Shown one piece after another: positions 1 through 8,977 of a stretch of 38,204 nt of DNA; the stretch's first letter is position 1; each line of letters starts with the position of its first letter. The DNA lies in contig ONDC01000046.1 of assembly GCA_900316495.1 (NCBI GenBank), positions 1-38,204 on the forward strand, in the 5' to 3' direction. The DNA is from an uncultured Eubacteriales bacterium. GTDB lineage: Bacteria; Bacillota; Clostridia; Oscillospirales; Acutalibacteraceae. A model generated the notes under the pieces. It was not told the origin of the DNA, did not search any database, and was given only the letters and a program-made list of their open reading frames with translations. Both the position numbers and the translations under genes were made by a program.

Positions 1-276
1 CTCATAGACGTGATAGTCCTTGTGAATCGGCGGCTTTGTGAGGATCCCCGCCATTTCCTCATACTGCGAAGCGTCAATAGGAATATTCACCTCCGCACGC
101 ACCATCGTCCCCCTTCCCTTGACGGTCATCTCGTACCTGTCGCAGCCGTCAGGCGGGGAAAACCGGCGGATCCTCACGACCGGAGCCGTGGAAAGATACC
201 CCTGCCAGACCTGTGCGGCGTATATCTCCGGCAAGTCGGGAAATTTCTCTATAAGGAATTGACGCTCTATTTCCAT
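1..276 (-). CDS. CYTH-domain protein (partial, runs off left edge)
   Basis: The first 92 codons of a minus-strand gene are present; the 3' part lies outside the window. The protein opens MEIERQFLIEKFPDLPE and continues with QGYLS, RIRRF, MTVKGRG and RAEVNIPI. This is the strand order of the CYTH (CyaB/thiamine triphosphatase-like) triphosphate tunnel fold, in which acidic and basic residues inside a beta barrel bind triphosphates with a divalent metal. The family signature is ExExK at the N-terminus; here it reads EIERQ, so the lysine is glutamine. The ATG at 274-276 is preceded by an AGAAGG ribosome site and a good divergent promoter. Family membership is secure from the pattern; substrate (inorganic triphosphate, thiamine triphosphate or other) cannot be told. 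Confidence 0.8.
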   Translation of the reverse strand, partial: MEIERQFLIEKFPDLPEIYAAQVWQGYLSTAPVVRIRRFSPPDGCDRYEMTVKGRGTMVRAEVNIPIDASQYEEMAGILTKPPIHKDYHVYE

Positions 277-322
277 TATACAGCCTTCTTTCAATTGATT
301 ACTGTAAGCTCATACCAAGATA

Positions 323-351
323 ATTATACCAAAAACAATTGCCATAATCAA
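323..351 (-). promoter_or_regulatory. Sigma-A-type promoter for the CYTH gene
   Basis: On the minus strand a -35 TTGATT (346-351) and a perfect -10 TATAAT (323-328) are separated by 17 bp, about 47 bp ahead of the CYTH start codon. Confidence 0.65.
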
Positions 352-433
352 TAGACTTGCCGTAATCTTTGCCGAAATAATTATTGCAAGCGCAGATTTT
401 TTCAGACAGTCAGATTTTTCATCGAAATTTGAC

Positions 434-462
434 TTTACTTTGTCGTTAAAATGTGCTATCAT
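434..462 (+). promoter_or_regulatory. Probable promoter for the activase/dehydratase unit
   Basis: TTTACT (434-439), 17 bp, then an extended -10 TGC-TATCAT (454-462). It lies about 85 bp before the TTG start at 548. The -35 is weak, so the call rests mainly on the extended -10. Confidence 0.4.
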
Positions 463-547
463 CTTTTTTGTGTAAATAAAATCGGTGGATTATCGGTAGA
501 TTATTACTGTCGCGAAAGATAATCTTTGCATGAACGGAGAATGAATC

Positions 548-3442
548 TTGAGAATAGGAATTGACGTCGGTTCTACTACCATTAAATACGTTGTTTTGAA
601 CGAAAACAACAATATCATACATAAATCCTACGAACGGCATCTCTCTCAGATCACCGAAAAGACCCTCGGCGTGCTGAAAACCGTGCGTGAACTGACCGGC
701 GAGACCAAAGCGCTTCTTTCTATTTCCGGCTCGGCGGGCATGGGCATCTCCGAGGCCTGCGGCATTCCGCTGGTGCAGGAGGTGTTCGCCTCGCGCATCG
801 CCCTGAAGCATCTGCTTCCCGACACCGATGTGGCCATAGAGCTGGGAGGCGAGGACGCGAAGATCCTCTTTGTCACCGGCGGCATGGAATTCCGCATGAA
901 CGGCTCCTGCGCGGGCGGCACCGGCGCATTCATCGATCAGATGGCGACGCTGCTCAATATTTCCCCCACTGAGATGAACGAAGCCGCCAAAACCGCCGAG
1001 CGCCGGTACACCATTGCCTCCCGCTGCGGCGTTTTCGCCAAGACCGACATCCAACCGCTGCTCAATCAGGGCGCGCGCACCAGCGACGTCTCCTCCAGCA
1101 TCTTTTACGCGGTGGTCAACCAGACCATCGCGGGACTTGCGCAAGGACGTCCCATCAAGGGCAACGTCGTCTATCTCGGCGGCCCGCTGACCTTCTTCTC
1201 CGAGCTGCGCAGAGCGTTTGACGACACCCTGAAATTAAAGGGAGTCTGCCCGGAAAATTCGCTCTATTACGTCGCCATCGGCGCGGCGCTTGGCGCGGAT
1301 ACGGAAATCGACCTCGACAAAGCGATCGATACTCTCAGCAGCCTCAAGGCGGTCGGCAATTACAATTCCATCGATCCGCTTTTCTCCAGCAAGGAGGAAT
1401 ACGAGGAATTTGTCCAGCGCCATTCCGAAAACACTATCGAGCGCATTAACCCCGACACCTATGAGGGCGAAGCGTATTACGGCGTGGATTCCGGATCGAC
1501 CACCATCAAGATGGTGGTGATCACCCCCGACGGGAAAATTCTCCGCGACAAATACAGCTCCAACAAGGGCAATCCCGTACCGCAGGTCAAGGAATTCTTA
1601 GAGCATTTCTATTGGAAATATCCCAAAATCAAGATCGTCGGCGCAACCTCCACCGGATATGGCGAGGAACTGATCAAGAACGCCTTCAGCCTGGACTCCG
1701 GCATCGTCGAAACAACGGCGCATCTCACCGCCGCCAGGAAATTCATGCCCGACGTGGAATTCGTCATCGACATCGGCGGACAGGACATCAAGTGCTTCAA
1801 GATCGGTAAAAAGGGCGAGGTGGACAGCATCTTCCTCAACGAAGCGTGTTCGTCGGGCTGCGGTTCCTTCCTGCAGACCTTCGCCGAGGCGCTTGGAAAG
1901 CCGATCGCGGAATTTGCGCGGCTGGGTCTTTTCGCAGACAAGCCGGTGGATTTAGGCTCCCGCTGCACCGTCTTTATGAATTCCTCCGTCAAGCAGGCGC
2001 AGAAGGACGGGGCATCCATTGAGAATATTTCCGCCGGACTTTCCATCAGCGTCGTCAAGAACGCCCTCTACAAGGTCATCCGCGCGTCGAGCCCCGACGA
2101 GCTGGGCAAGAAGATCGTCGTGCAGGGCGGCACCTTCCTCAACGACGCGGTGCTCCGCGCCTTTGAACAGGAAATGGGCGTGGAGGTCGTGCGTCCCGCC
2201 ATCGCCGGACTGATGGGCGCGTACGGCGCGGCGCTTTATGCCTCCCGTCATTCCACCGGCAGCAGCAGCATCCTCAACGCGCAGCAGCTCGCCAGCTTCT
2301 TCCACCAGGTCAAGGACGCGCGCTGCGGCCTTTGCAGCAACAACTGCCGCCTGACGGTCAATATCTTCGACAACGGCCGTAAATTCATCAGCGGCAACCG
2401 CTGCGACCGTCCCATCACCCACCGCAAGGCGGACGATTCGCTCAACATCTACGATTACAAACTGAAGCTCCTGAAGGAATATACCCCGGTTCCCGGCGAA
2501 CGCGGGAAAATCGGCATTCCGATGGGACTGAATATGTTCGAGCTGCTGCCCTTCTGGCACACGCTCTTTACGAAGCTGGGCTTCGAGGTGGTCACCTCTC
2601 CCCTTTCCAACCGCAAGATGTACCTGTTAGGACAGGCGACCATTCCCTCCGACACCGTGTGCTTCCCGGCAAAGCTGATGCACGGACACATTCAGACGCT
2701 TATCAACGACGGCGTGCAGACCATCTTTTACCCCTGCCTTTCCTATAATTTTGACGAAAAGAAGGGCGACAATCATTACAATTGTCCTGTTGTGGCATAT
2801 TACCCTGAGGTGATTCAGGCCAATATGCCCGACGTGGAGAAGGTTGACTTTATCAAGGATTATCTCGGGATTCACCGTCCGAAGGATTTTCCAAAGAAAT
2901 TCCAGCAGGTGATGTCGAAGTATTTCGATATTATTCCCCTCGACGAGGTGAAGGTGGCGGCAGCCGCCGCGTATGCGGAATACAACAGCTATCTCGCCAG
3001 GGTACGTGCGCGCGGCGAGGAAATCATCGAAGAGGCGCGCAGCAAGGGCATGCATATCATTGTTCTCTCCGGCAGACCCTATCACATTGACCCGGAGATC
3101 AACCACGGCATCGACAGAATCATCTCCGGCTGCGGCGCGGCGATTATTTCCGAGGACGTGGTGAGCAACAGGGTGGAAAAATTCCCTGTAAAGGTACTCA
3201 ATCAATGGACCTACCACTCCCGCCTGTATTCCGCGGCGAAATATGTGCTGACCCAGCCCGACATGAATCTGGTGCAGCTTGTCTCCTTCGGCTGCGGCAT
3301 CGACGCGATCACCACCGATGAGGTGCGCTCCATCCTTGAAGGCGGCGGAAAAATCTACACCCAGATCAAGATCGACGAGATCACCAACCTCGGAGCCGTC
3401 AAAATCAGGCTGCGCAGCCTTTTTGCTGCCATCGAGGAATAA
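548..3442 (+). CDS. 2-hydroxyacyl-CoA dehydratase activase-like protein with two ASKHA domains and DUF2229
   Basis: A 964-aa member of the BadF/BadG/BcrA/HgdC ATPase family. In the characterised relatives, a dimeric ASKHA ATPase with a [4Fe-4S] cluster uses ATP to push one electron into a dehydratase. Here two copies are fused: domain 1 (about residues 1-255) has DVGSTTIK, Cys121 in SCAGGTGAF and Cys160 in ASRCGVF; domain 2 (about 308-565) has DSGSTTIK, Cys434/Cys438 in EACSSGCGS and Cys473 in SRCTVF. A four-cysteine patch follows (593, 596, 600, 619), then a DUF2229-like domain (about 654-870). The start is TTG at 548 behind CGGAGA; the in-frame ATG at 530 hits a stop after four codons. It sits 20 bp before its partner gene. 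Its true substrate is unknown, since this long form has not been tied to a reaction that I can name. Confidence 0.85.
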   Translation: MRIGIDVGSTTIKYVVLNENNNIIHKSYERHLSQITEKTLGVLKTVRELTGETKALLSISGSAGMGISEACGIPLVQEVFASRIALKHLLPDTDVAIELGGEDAKILFVTGGMEFRMNGSCAGGTGAFIDQMATLLNISPTEMNEAAKTAERRYTIASRCGVFAKTDIQPLLNQGARTSDVSSSIFYAVVNQTIAGLAQGRPIKGNVVYLGGPLTFFSELRRAFDDTLKLKGVCPENSLYYVAIGAALGADTEIDLDKAIDTLSSLKAVGNYNSIDPLFSSKEEYEEFVQRHSENTIERINPDTYEGEAYYGVDSGSTTIKMVVITPDGKILRDKYSSNKGNPVPQVKEFLEHFYWKYPKIKIVGATSTGYGEELIKNAFSLDSGIVETTAHLTAARKFMPDVEFVIDIGGQDIKCFKIGKKGEVDSIFLNEACSSGCGSFLQTFAEALGKPIAEFARLGLFADKPVDLGSRCTVFMNSSVKQAQKDGASIENISAGLSISVVKNALYKVIRASSPDELGKKIVVQGGTFLNDAVLRAFEQEMGVEVVRPAIAGLMGAYGAALYASRHSTGSSSILNAQQLASFFHQVKDARCGLCSNNCRLTVNIFDNGRKFISGNRCDRPITHRKADDSLNIYDYKLKLLKEYTPVPGERGKIGIPMGLNMFELLPFWHTLFTKLGFEVVTSPLSNRKMYLLGQATIPSDTVCFPAKLMHGHIQTLINDGVQTIFYPCLSYNFDEKKGDNHYNCPVVAYYPEVIQANMPDVEKVDFIKDYLGIHRPKDFPKKFQQVMSKYFDIIPLDEVKVAAAAAYAEYNSYLARVRARGEEIIEEARSKGMHIIVLSGRPYHIDPEINHGIDRIISGCGAAIISEDVVSNRVEKFPVKVLNQWTYHSRLYSAAKYVLTQPDMNLVQLVSFGCGIDAITTDEVRSILEGGGKIYTQIKIDEITNLGAVKIRLRSLFAAIEE

Positions 3443-3462
3443 TTCAGAAAGGGTAACGCTAC

Positions 3463-4806
3463 ATGGCTGAATTAAAATACACAAAGGACGGCAGACTGCT
3501 CTTTACCAAGGAAATGCGTAAAGAATACAAGATTCTGGTGCCGAATATGCTGCCGGTGCATTTTAAGCTCTTTGAAAAGGTGCTGCAAAAGGCAGGCTAT
3601 GACATCGAGGTACTCACCAACAGCAGTCACAGAGTGGTGGAGGAAGGTCTGAAATACGTCCACAACGACACCTGCTATCCGGCGCTTCTGGTGATCGGTC
3701 AGATGATCGACGCGCTCAACAGCGGTCAATACGACGTGAACAAGACCGCCCTCATGATTACCCAGACCGGCGGCGGCTGCCGCGCCTCGAATTACATACA
3801 CCTTCTTCGCAAGGCGCTGAAATCAGCGGGTTATGAAAAGGTGCCGGTCATCTCGGTCAATATGTCCGGACTGGAAAGCAATCCCGGCTTTTCCATCACG
3901 CCTTCCCTGATCATGCAGTTCGTGTCGGGCATCGTCTACGGCGACATGCTCATGCTGCTGAACAATCAGGTCAAGGCCTATGAGCTGAACAAGGGCGAAT
4001 CAGAAGCCCTTGTCAACAGCTGGGTGGAGCGTCTGCTCGAGCAGTTCTCCCACGGCAAGGGAATGCTCGGCGAGGACTTCCGCAACAACCTCAAGCTGAT
4101 TGCCGACGAATTCGACGCGATTCCCGTCAAGCGGGTTCCGAAGGTAAAGGTCGGCGTGGTCGGCGAGATCTACGTCAAGTATTCTCCCCTCGCCAACAAT
4201 CGTCTTGAGGAATTCCTCGCCTCACAGGACTGCGAGGTCATGGTGCCGGGACTTATGGGCTTCGCCCTCTTCAAGATGGACAACCGTCTCGACGACATCG
4301 TGCTCTACGGCGGCAGCTCCATCAAATACAAATTCGTCTCCTTCCTCAAGGGCTTCTGCACCAAGATGGAGACCGCTATGCTTGACGCGCTCAAGGAACA
4401 TCCGAATTTCACCGTTCCGTCTCCCTACGCGCATCTTCGCTCACTGGTGGGAGGCGTAATCGGCTACGGCAGCAAGATGGGCGAGGGCTGGCTGCTCACC
4501 GCCGAGATGCTGGAGCTGTGCGAGTCGGGCTATGAAAACATCGTCTGCACACAGCCCTTCGGCTGCCTTCCCAACCACATCAACGGCAAGGGCATGATCG
4601 GCAAGATCCGCAAGGTATTCCCCCATTCCAATATCACGCCCATTGACTACGACCCCAGCGCGACCAAGGTCAATCAGGAAAACCGCATCAAGCTGATGCT
4701 GGCGGTGGCAAGGGAAAACCTCAACGAGCGCATGACACGTGAATCCGCTGAGAAGACCGGAAAAACTACGTCTGTCACTACGGAAAGCGCGGCGGAATCA
4801 ATATGA
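3463..4806 (+). CDS. HgdB-like 2-hydroxyacyl-CoA dehydratase-related protein
   Basis: A 447-aa protein that in many Clostridia forms the C-terminal part of one ~1,400-residue activase/dehydratase polypeptide; here it is a separate gene 20 bp downstream. Conserved cysteine contexts resemble those of the dehydratase subunits that hold [4Fe-4S] clusters: HNDTCYPALL near residue 67, QTGGGCRASNYIHLL near 105 and CTQPFGCLPNHINGKG near 365. It probably works as the electron acceptor partner of the upstream ATPase in the cytoplasm. The last ~25 residues (after INLMLAVAREN-type helix) are Ser/Thr/Glu-rich and look disordered. The stop overlaps the next gene as ATGA, so the phosphatase is co-translated. 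Confidence 0.75.
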   Translation: MAELKYTKDGRLLFTKEMRKEYKILVPNMLPVHFKLFEKVLQKAGYDIEVLTNSSHRVVEEGLKYVHNDTCYPALLVIGQMIDALNSGQYDVNKTALMITQTGGGCRASNYIHLLRKALKSAGYEKVPVISVNMSGLESNPGFSITPSLIMQFVSGIVYGDMLMLLNNQVKAYELNKGESEALVNSWVERLLEQFSHGKGMLGEDFRNNLKLIADEFDAIPVKRVPKVKVGVVGEIYVKYSPLANNRLEEFLASQDCEVMVPGLMGFALFKMDNRLDDIVLYGGSSIKYKFVSFLKGFCTKMETAMLDALKEHPNFTVPSPYAHLRSLVGGVIGYGSKMGEGWLLTAEMLELCESGYENIVCTQPFGCLPNHINGKGMIGKIRKVFPHSNITPIDYDPSATKVNQENRIKLMLAVARENLNERMTRESAEKTGKTTSVTTESAAESI

Positions 4807-5345
4807 GCAACACAGTAATATATTCCACACGCCACGGAGAAACAGAATTCAATATCCAATATATTCTCTGCGGCAGGCTTGACATCCCTCTCACCGCAAA
4901 GGGGATTCAGCAGGCGCATGTGCTGGCGGAGTCACTGGTCGGCAAGGGAATCGACGTGATTTACTGCTCTGACCTCTCCCGCGCTGTCGCAACCGCGGAC
5001 ATCATAGGAGAAAAGCTGGGCATTGCCCCGATTCCCGACGCAAGACTGGAGGAAACCGATTTCGGCGCGATGGAAAAACGCAGCCGGAATGACCCTGAAT
5101 ACCAGCAGAGAAGCCGCTCCTTCGCCAGACGCTTTCCCGGCGGCGGGGAGTCGATACTGCAATCGGCGCACAGGGTGTACGGCTTCTTGGACGAAATCAT
5201 ATGCAAGCACAAGGGGCAGACTGTCCTGCTTGTCAGCCACGGCTGGACCAACAAAATGATCGCCTCTTACTTCCGCGATATGACCAACGAGGAATTCGGC
5301 AGGTTTGTACTGCCGAACTGCGAGTGCGCACGGTATGAGATATAA
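4803..5345 (+). CDS. Histidine phosphatase family (phosphoglycerate mutase-like) protein
   Basis: A 180-aa protein of the histidine phosphatase superfamily. The phosphate-accepting His11 lies in STRHGETEFN at residues 8-17, the acidic motif in EETDFGAMEKR near 82-92, and the second catalytic histidine in LLVSHGWTNK near 147. Such small members dephosphorylate sugar phosphates, nucleotides or cobalamin precursors, and the sequence does not decide which. The ATG overlaps the stop of the HgdB-like gene by four bases, which ties it to that unit. A strong terminator follows. Confidence 0.85.
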   Translation: MSNTVIYSTRHGETEFNIQYILCGRLDIPLTAKGIQQAHVLAESLVGKGIDVIYCSDLSRAVATADIIGEKLGIAPIPDARLEETDFGAMEKRSRNDPEYQQRSRSFARRFPGGGESILQSAHRVYGFLDEIICKHKGQTVLLVSHGWTNKMIASYFRDMTNEEFGRFVLPNCECARYEI

Positions 5346-5370
5346 ATTAATTCTTTGGAAGATTAACAGG

Positions 5371-5408
5371 ACAGGAGCCTTTGTTTTTCGTAAAAGGCTC
5401 CTGTTTTT
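5371..5408 (+). terminator. Rho-independent terminator after the phosphatase
   Basis: A perfect 12-bp stem (5371-5382 with 5393-5404, ACAGGAGCCTTT and its complement), 10-nt loop, followed by a T run. Confidence 0.9.
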
Positions 5409-5471
5409 ATTATACATTTTTGGGGTGTTGCACAAAAACACACAAAAAAAATAAATTTACATTTAGTTTTC

Positions 5472-5500
5472 TTGACAGAATATAAAAAAAGGAATACAAT
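5472..5500 (+). promoter_or_regulatory. Sigma-A promoter of rny
   Basis: A consensus -35 TTGACA (5472-5477) and -10 TACAAT (5495-5500) with 17-bp spacing. The predicted transcript starts near 5507, about 265 nt before the rny start codon. Confidence 0.8.
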
Positions 5501-5506
5501 ATTTAG

Positions 5507-5760
5507 GGTATGTGTGAGGTAGTCTGTCTATCGACAGGGGAATCTGACAACGATACCTGTTATTTAACCAAAAACACGGTTTCCGCATCCTTTCCCCGCC
5601 AATCAAGGGAATCGGTGCGGTGGTCGGCGCAATTGAATTATGATTCGTCGAAATCCTTCGGCTTATTATTTGTATTTTTATTCTTTATTCCGATATTATA
5701 ATAAAATGACATTTAATGATTGACAATTGAATTTGCGCCGACCTGACTAATTTAAGGAGG
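5507..5760 (+). promoter_or_regulatory. Long structured 5' leader of rny
   Basis: This 250-nt stretch holds no credible gene but several pairings: GGTAT (5507-5511) with ATACC (5553-5557) enclosing CTGTC/GACAG (5524-5528 with 5533-5537); a compact hairpin 5583-5620 (CCGCATCC with GGTGCGG, inside it TTCCC with GGGAA); and a long-range 10-bp stem GTCGGCGCAA (5623-5632) with TTGCGCCGAC (5733-5742) ending just before the AAGGAGG ribosome site (5754-5760). I do not recognise a named riboswitch. Self-regulation through the leader is an inference by analogy with RNase E. Confidence 0.5.
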
Positions 5761-5774
5761 TTGTGTGTAAAGCA

Positions 5775-7340
5775 ATGGATTGGTTAAAAATCGTATTGTC
5801 TTTGGCGTTCGGATTAATTGCGGGCGGAGTCTCAATGTACTTTTTCGGTTTCAAAAAGGGCTACGCAAACCGCAAGCAGACCGCCGAAGCAGCCATTTCC
5901 TCGGCTGAGGAAGAAGCAGAGCGCATTGTTGACGAGGCGAAAAAGGACGCCGAGTCCAAGCGCAAGGAAATCGTGCTCGAGGGCAAGGAGGAGCTCCACC
6001 GCCTGAGATCCGAAAACGACAAGGAAATCCGTGAACGCCGCAATGAGATCAACAAGCAGGAAAAGCGCATCCAACAGCGCGAGGAGCACCTGAACAAGAA
6101 GATCGAGCAGGCAGAAAAAAAGTTAGAGCAGTACAACGCCCGCATGAAGCAGGCGGATGACAAGTTCGAGGAAGCCGAAAAATTAAAACGCAGCCAGATG
6201 GACATTCTGGAGAAAATCTCCGGCTATACCGCCGAGCAGGCCAAGGATCAGCTCATGAAGAGCCTTGAGGAGGAGCTGATTCACGAAAAGGCCATCAAGA
6301 TCAAGGAGTATGAACAGCAGACAAAGGACGAAGCCGAAAAGAAGGCACAGAATATCATTTCTCTCGCCATTCAGCGCTGCGCGTCCGATTATGTTGCCGA
6401 ATCCACCGTGTCGGTCGTCGCTCTTCCCAACGATGAGATGAAGGGCAGGATTATCGGTCGTGAGGGGCGCAATATCCGCACGCTCGAAACCGTCACCGGC
6501 GTGGACATCATCATCGACGACACGCCCGAAGCCATCACTCTCTCCTCCTTCAATCCCATCCGCCGCGAGGTGGCTCGAATCGCCATGGAGCGGCTCATCC
6601 AGGACGGCAGAATCCATCCCGCCCGCATCGAGGAAATGGTGGAGAAGGCAAACCGCGAAATCGAAGCCACTATCAAGGAGGAAGGCGAACACGCTACCCT
6701 CGAAGCCAACGTCATGGGACTTCACCCCGAACTGGTCAAGCTGCTGGGACGTCTGCGTTTCCGCACGAGCTACGGCCAGAACGTACTCAAGCATTCGCTC
6801 GAGGTTTCACTGATTGCCGGAGCCATGGCGTCCGAGATGGGCATTGACCCCGCTCCCGCACGCCGCGCGGGTCTGCTTCACGACATCGGTAAGGGTCTCG
6901 ATTACGAGATGGAGGGCAGTCACGTAGACATCGGCGTGGATATGGCGCGCAAATACCGTGAGCCGGAGAATATCATTCACGCTATTGCCGCTCACCACGG
7001 CGGCATTGAAGCCACCTCCATCATCGACTGTCTGGTGCAGGCAGCCGACGCGGTTTCCGCCGCCCGTCCCGGCGCACGCAGGGAGAACGTCGAAAGCTAC
7101 ATCAAGCGTTTGCAGCGTCTTGAGGAAATTGCCAGAGAATTTGACGGCGTTTCCGAGAGCTTTGCGATTCAGGCAGGCCGCGAGGTGCGCGTCCTGGTCA
7201 AGCCGGAAGCCATTTCGGATGACGAAATGCCGTTCCTCGCCCGCGAGATCTGCAAGAAGATCGAGAACGAGCTGGATTACCCCGGTCAGATCAAGGTCAA
7301 CGTCATTCGCGAGAGCCGCGCTTCGGAGTACGCAAAGTAA
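5775..7340 (+). CDS. rny: Ribonuclease Y
   Basis: The membrane-bound endoribonuclease that starts mRNA decay in many Gram-positives. From the ATG at 5775 the protein is 521 residues, the normal family length. Order of parts: N-terminal membrane helix ([18 protein letters not shown]), a long charged coiled coil to about residue 200, a KH RNA-binding domain with [12 protein letters not shown], and an HD phosphodiesterase domain with LLHDIGKG and AAHHGGIE. An in-frame GTG lies upstream at 5763, but it is only 2 nt from the AAGGAGG site, and the family usually begins right at the hydrophobic helix; ATG 5775 leaves a rather long 14-nt spacing, so the start is not fully settled. It is a single-gene unit with its own promoter and terminator. 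Confidence 0.95.
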   Translation: MDWLKIVLSLAFGLIAGGVSMYFFGFKKGYANRKQTAEAAISSAEEEAERIVDEAKKDAESKRKEIVLEGKEELHRLRSENDKEIRERRNEINKQEKRIQQREEHLNKKIEQAEKKLEQYNARMKQADDKFEEAEKLKRSQMDILEKISGYTAEQAKDQLMKSLEEELIHEKAIKIKEYEQQTKDEAEKKAQNIISLAIQRCASDYVAESTVSVVALPNDEMKGRIIGREGRNIRTLETVTGVDIIIDDTPEAITLSSFNPIRREVARIAMERLIQDGRIHPARIEEMVEKANREIEATIKEEGEHATLEANVMGLHPELVKLLGRLRFRTSYGQNVLKHSLEVSLIAGAMASEMGIDPAPARRAGLLHDIGKGLDYEMEGSHVDIGVDMARKYREPENIIHAIAAHHGGIEATSIIDCLVQAADAVSAARPGARRENVESYIKRLQRLEEIAREFDGVSESFAIQAGREVRVLVKPEAISDDEMPFLAREICKKIENELDYPGQIKVNVIRESRASEYAK

Positions 7341-7370
7341 GAGTATTGACAACCAACAGACCGCATAAAC

Positions 7371-7416
7371 CGCAGGAATGTGTTTTTTTACAAAGCGCGT
7401 TCCTGCGTATTTTTTT
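7371..7416 (+). terminator. Terminator of rny
   Basis: CGCAGGAA (7371-7378) pairs with TTCCTGCG (7400-7407), extended inward by G-T and G-C pairs to about 12 bp, and is followed by TATTTTTTT. Confidence 0.85.
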
Positions 7417-7452
7417 GTCCGTGCCGCTGTTTGCACCGGTTACGGAAAATAA

Positions 7453-7514
7453 TATGCAGGTTTTTCAGACTCGTTATTCATTTAACGTATTTTCAACCAC
7501 AAATTTCCTGCATA
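7453..7514. promoter_or_regulatory. Inverted repeats upstream of the rnf promoter, possible Rex-like box
   Basis: TATGCAGG (7453-7460) is matched by CCTGCATA (7507-7514). Inside them is CGTTA-N6-TAACG (7472-7487), whose core GTTA-N6-TAAC has the half-sites and spacing of the NADH-sensing repressor Rex (TTGTTA-N6-TAACAA). It lies 56 bp ahead of the -35, which is far for simple repression. Function is inferred. Confidence 0.3.
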
Positions 7515-7542
7515 CTTCCGGCATTTTTGTACTACATATTAA

Positions 7543-7571
7543 TTGAAAAGAATAACCCGATATGCTATAAT
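7543..7571 (+). promoter_or_regulatory. Promoter of the rnf operon
   Basis: TTGAAA (7543-7548), 17-bp spacer, extended -10 TGC-TATAAT (7563-7571). Start codon of rnfC is 36 bp downstream with AAGGAAGG as ribosome site. Confidence 0.8.
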
Positions 7572-7606
7572 AAACACTATTCAATAAATTGTAAAGGAAG
7601 GAACCC

Positions 7607-8977
7607 ATGGACACTTCTAAAAGCAATCATCAAAAGGCCGCTGAAGAGAAGGAGCCGCTTCTCCCCAAGAAGCCCTTCAGAACGCACGGCGGCGTTCATA
7701 TCGAGCATATGAAGAACACCGCGGAATTTGAATCAGAGGAAATACCCACCCCGAAAAAGGTCATTATCTCCATGCAGCAGCATATCGGCGCTGCCTGCGA
7801 GCCGATCGTCAAAAAGGGCGACAAGGTCACCGTCGGTCAGCTCATCGCCGACAGCACGTCCTTTATGTGCGCGCCGATTCACTCCGGCGTCTCCGGCGAA
7901 GTCACCAATCTCGGCACCATCATCATGCCGAACGGCGCGGAGATCAAGACCATCGAGATCGAATCCGACGGCTTGCAGACAGTCTGTCCCGGCATTGAGC
8001 CTCCCACAGTGACAAACGCCGACGAGCTTTACGAAGCCGTCAGAAGATCGGGACTGGTCGGACTCGGCGGCGCGGGCTTTCCCGTGTCGATCAAGCTCAA
8101 TTTCTCCCCCGAAAAAAACGTTGATACGCTCATCATCAACGGCGCGGAGTGTGAGCCGTATCTCACCGCCGACTACCGTGAAATGATGGAATTCCCCGAG
8201 GACATCATCGAAGGCACACGCTTTGTCATGGAAACGCTCGGACTGAAGCGCGCCATCATCGGCATCGAGGGCAACAAGCCCGCCGCGATCAAGCGTCTCG
8301 GCGAGATCATCAGGGAACGCTCGCTCGACGGTAAAATGTGCGTCCTCAAACTTGGCACCTCCTACCCGCACGGAGCGGAAAAGGTACTCATCAAGGCCTG
8401 TACCAACCGCGCCGTTCCGGTGGGGAAGATTCCCGCCGACGCGGGCTGCGTCGTGCTGAACATCACCTCCGTCTCCTTCATCGCGAAATACGTCCGCACG
8501 GGTATGCCGCTGGTTTCCAAGAGAATCACAGTCGATGGCTCTGCCATAGAAAATCCCAAGAACGTCATCGCCCCTATCGGCACCATGATCTCCGACATCG
8601 CGGAGTTCTGCGGAGGCTTCAAGCAGGAGCCAAAGAAGGTACTCATGGGCGGTCCCATGATGGGAACCGCGCTCTACACCCTCGATTACCCCATCATCAA
8701 GCAGAACAACGGTCTGATCTTCATGGGCGAAAAGGAAGCCGACGACGTCAAGCCCTCCGACTGCATCCGCTGCGGAAGATGCGTCGCCGCCTGTCCCATG
8801 CTTCTCACACCGGTCAATATCCAGCACTTTGTCGAGAAACGCGATGTGCAGGCGCTCAACGATCTCTGCGTCATGAGCTGCATGGAATGCGGCTGCTGCG
8901 GCTTCTCCTGTCCCGCCCGCCGTCCGCTGGTGCAGTATCTCCGTATGGCGAAGGGCATCGTCAAATCCGGCAGATAA
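7607..8977 (+). CDS. rnfC: Rnf complex subunit RnfC (ferredoxin:NAD+ oxidoreductase)
   Basis: A 456-aa peripheral subunit facing the cytoplasm; it carries the NADH/FMN site of the Rnf complex, which couples electron flow from reduced ferredoxin to NAD+ with ion export. The N-terminus shows the barrel-sandwich region (GGVHIEHMKNT, VTVGQLIADS, APIHSGVSGEV). The nucleotide/FMN-binding part holds GLGGAGFPVSIK and NGAECEPYLTADYREM. Two [4Fe-4S] motifs end the protein: Cys386/389/392/396 (CIRCGRCVAACP) and Cys425/428/431/435 (CMECGCCGFSCP). First gene of the C-D-G-E-A-B operon, which is the clostridial order. Confidence 0.95.
   Translation: MDTSKSNHQKAAEEKEPLLPKKPFRTHGGVHIEHMKNTAEFESEEIPTPKKVIISMQQHIGAACEPIVKKGDKVTVGQLIADSTSFMCAPIHSGVSGEVTNLGTIIMPNGAEIKTIEIESDGLQTVCPGIEPPTVTNADELYEAVRRSGLVGLGGAGFPVSIKLNFSPEKNVDTLIINGAECEPYLTADYREMMEFPEDIIEGTRFVMETLGLKRAIIGIEGNKPAAIKRLGEIIRERSLDGKMCVLKLGTSYPHGAEKVLIKACTNRAVPVGKIPADAGCVVLNITSVSFIAKYVRTGMPLVSKRITVDGSAIENPKNVIAPIGTMISDIAEFCGGFKQEPKKVLMGGPMMGTALYTLDYPIIKQNNGLIFMGEKEADDVKPSDCIRCGRCVAACPMLLTPVNIQHFVEKRDVQALNDLCVMSCMECGCCGFSCPARRPLVQYLRMAKGIVKSGR

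Noticed and set aside
5510..5701. A 63-codon frame in the rny leader as a possible leader peptide
   Set aside because: No ribosome site and no regulatory codon run; the region is better explained as structured RNA.
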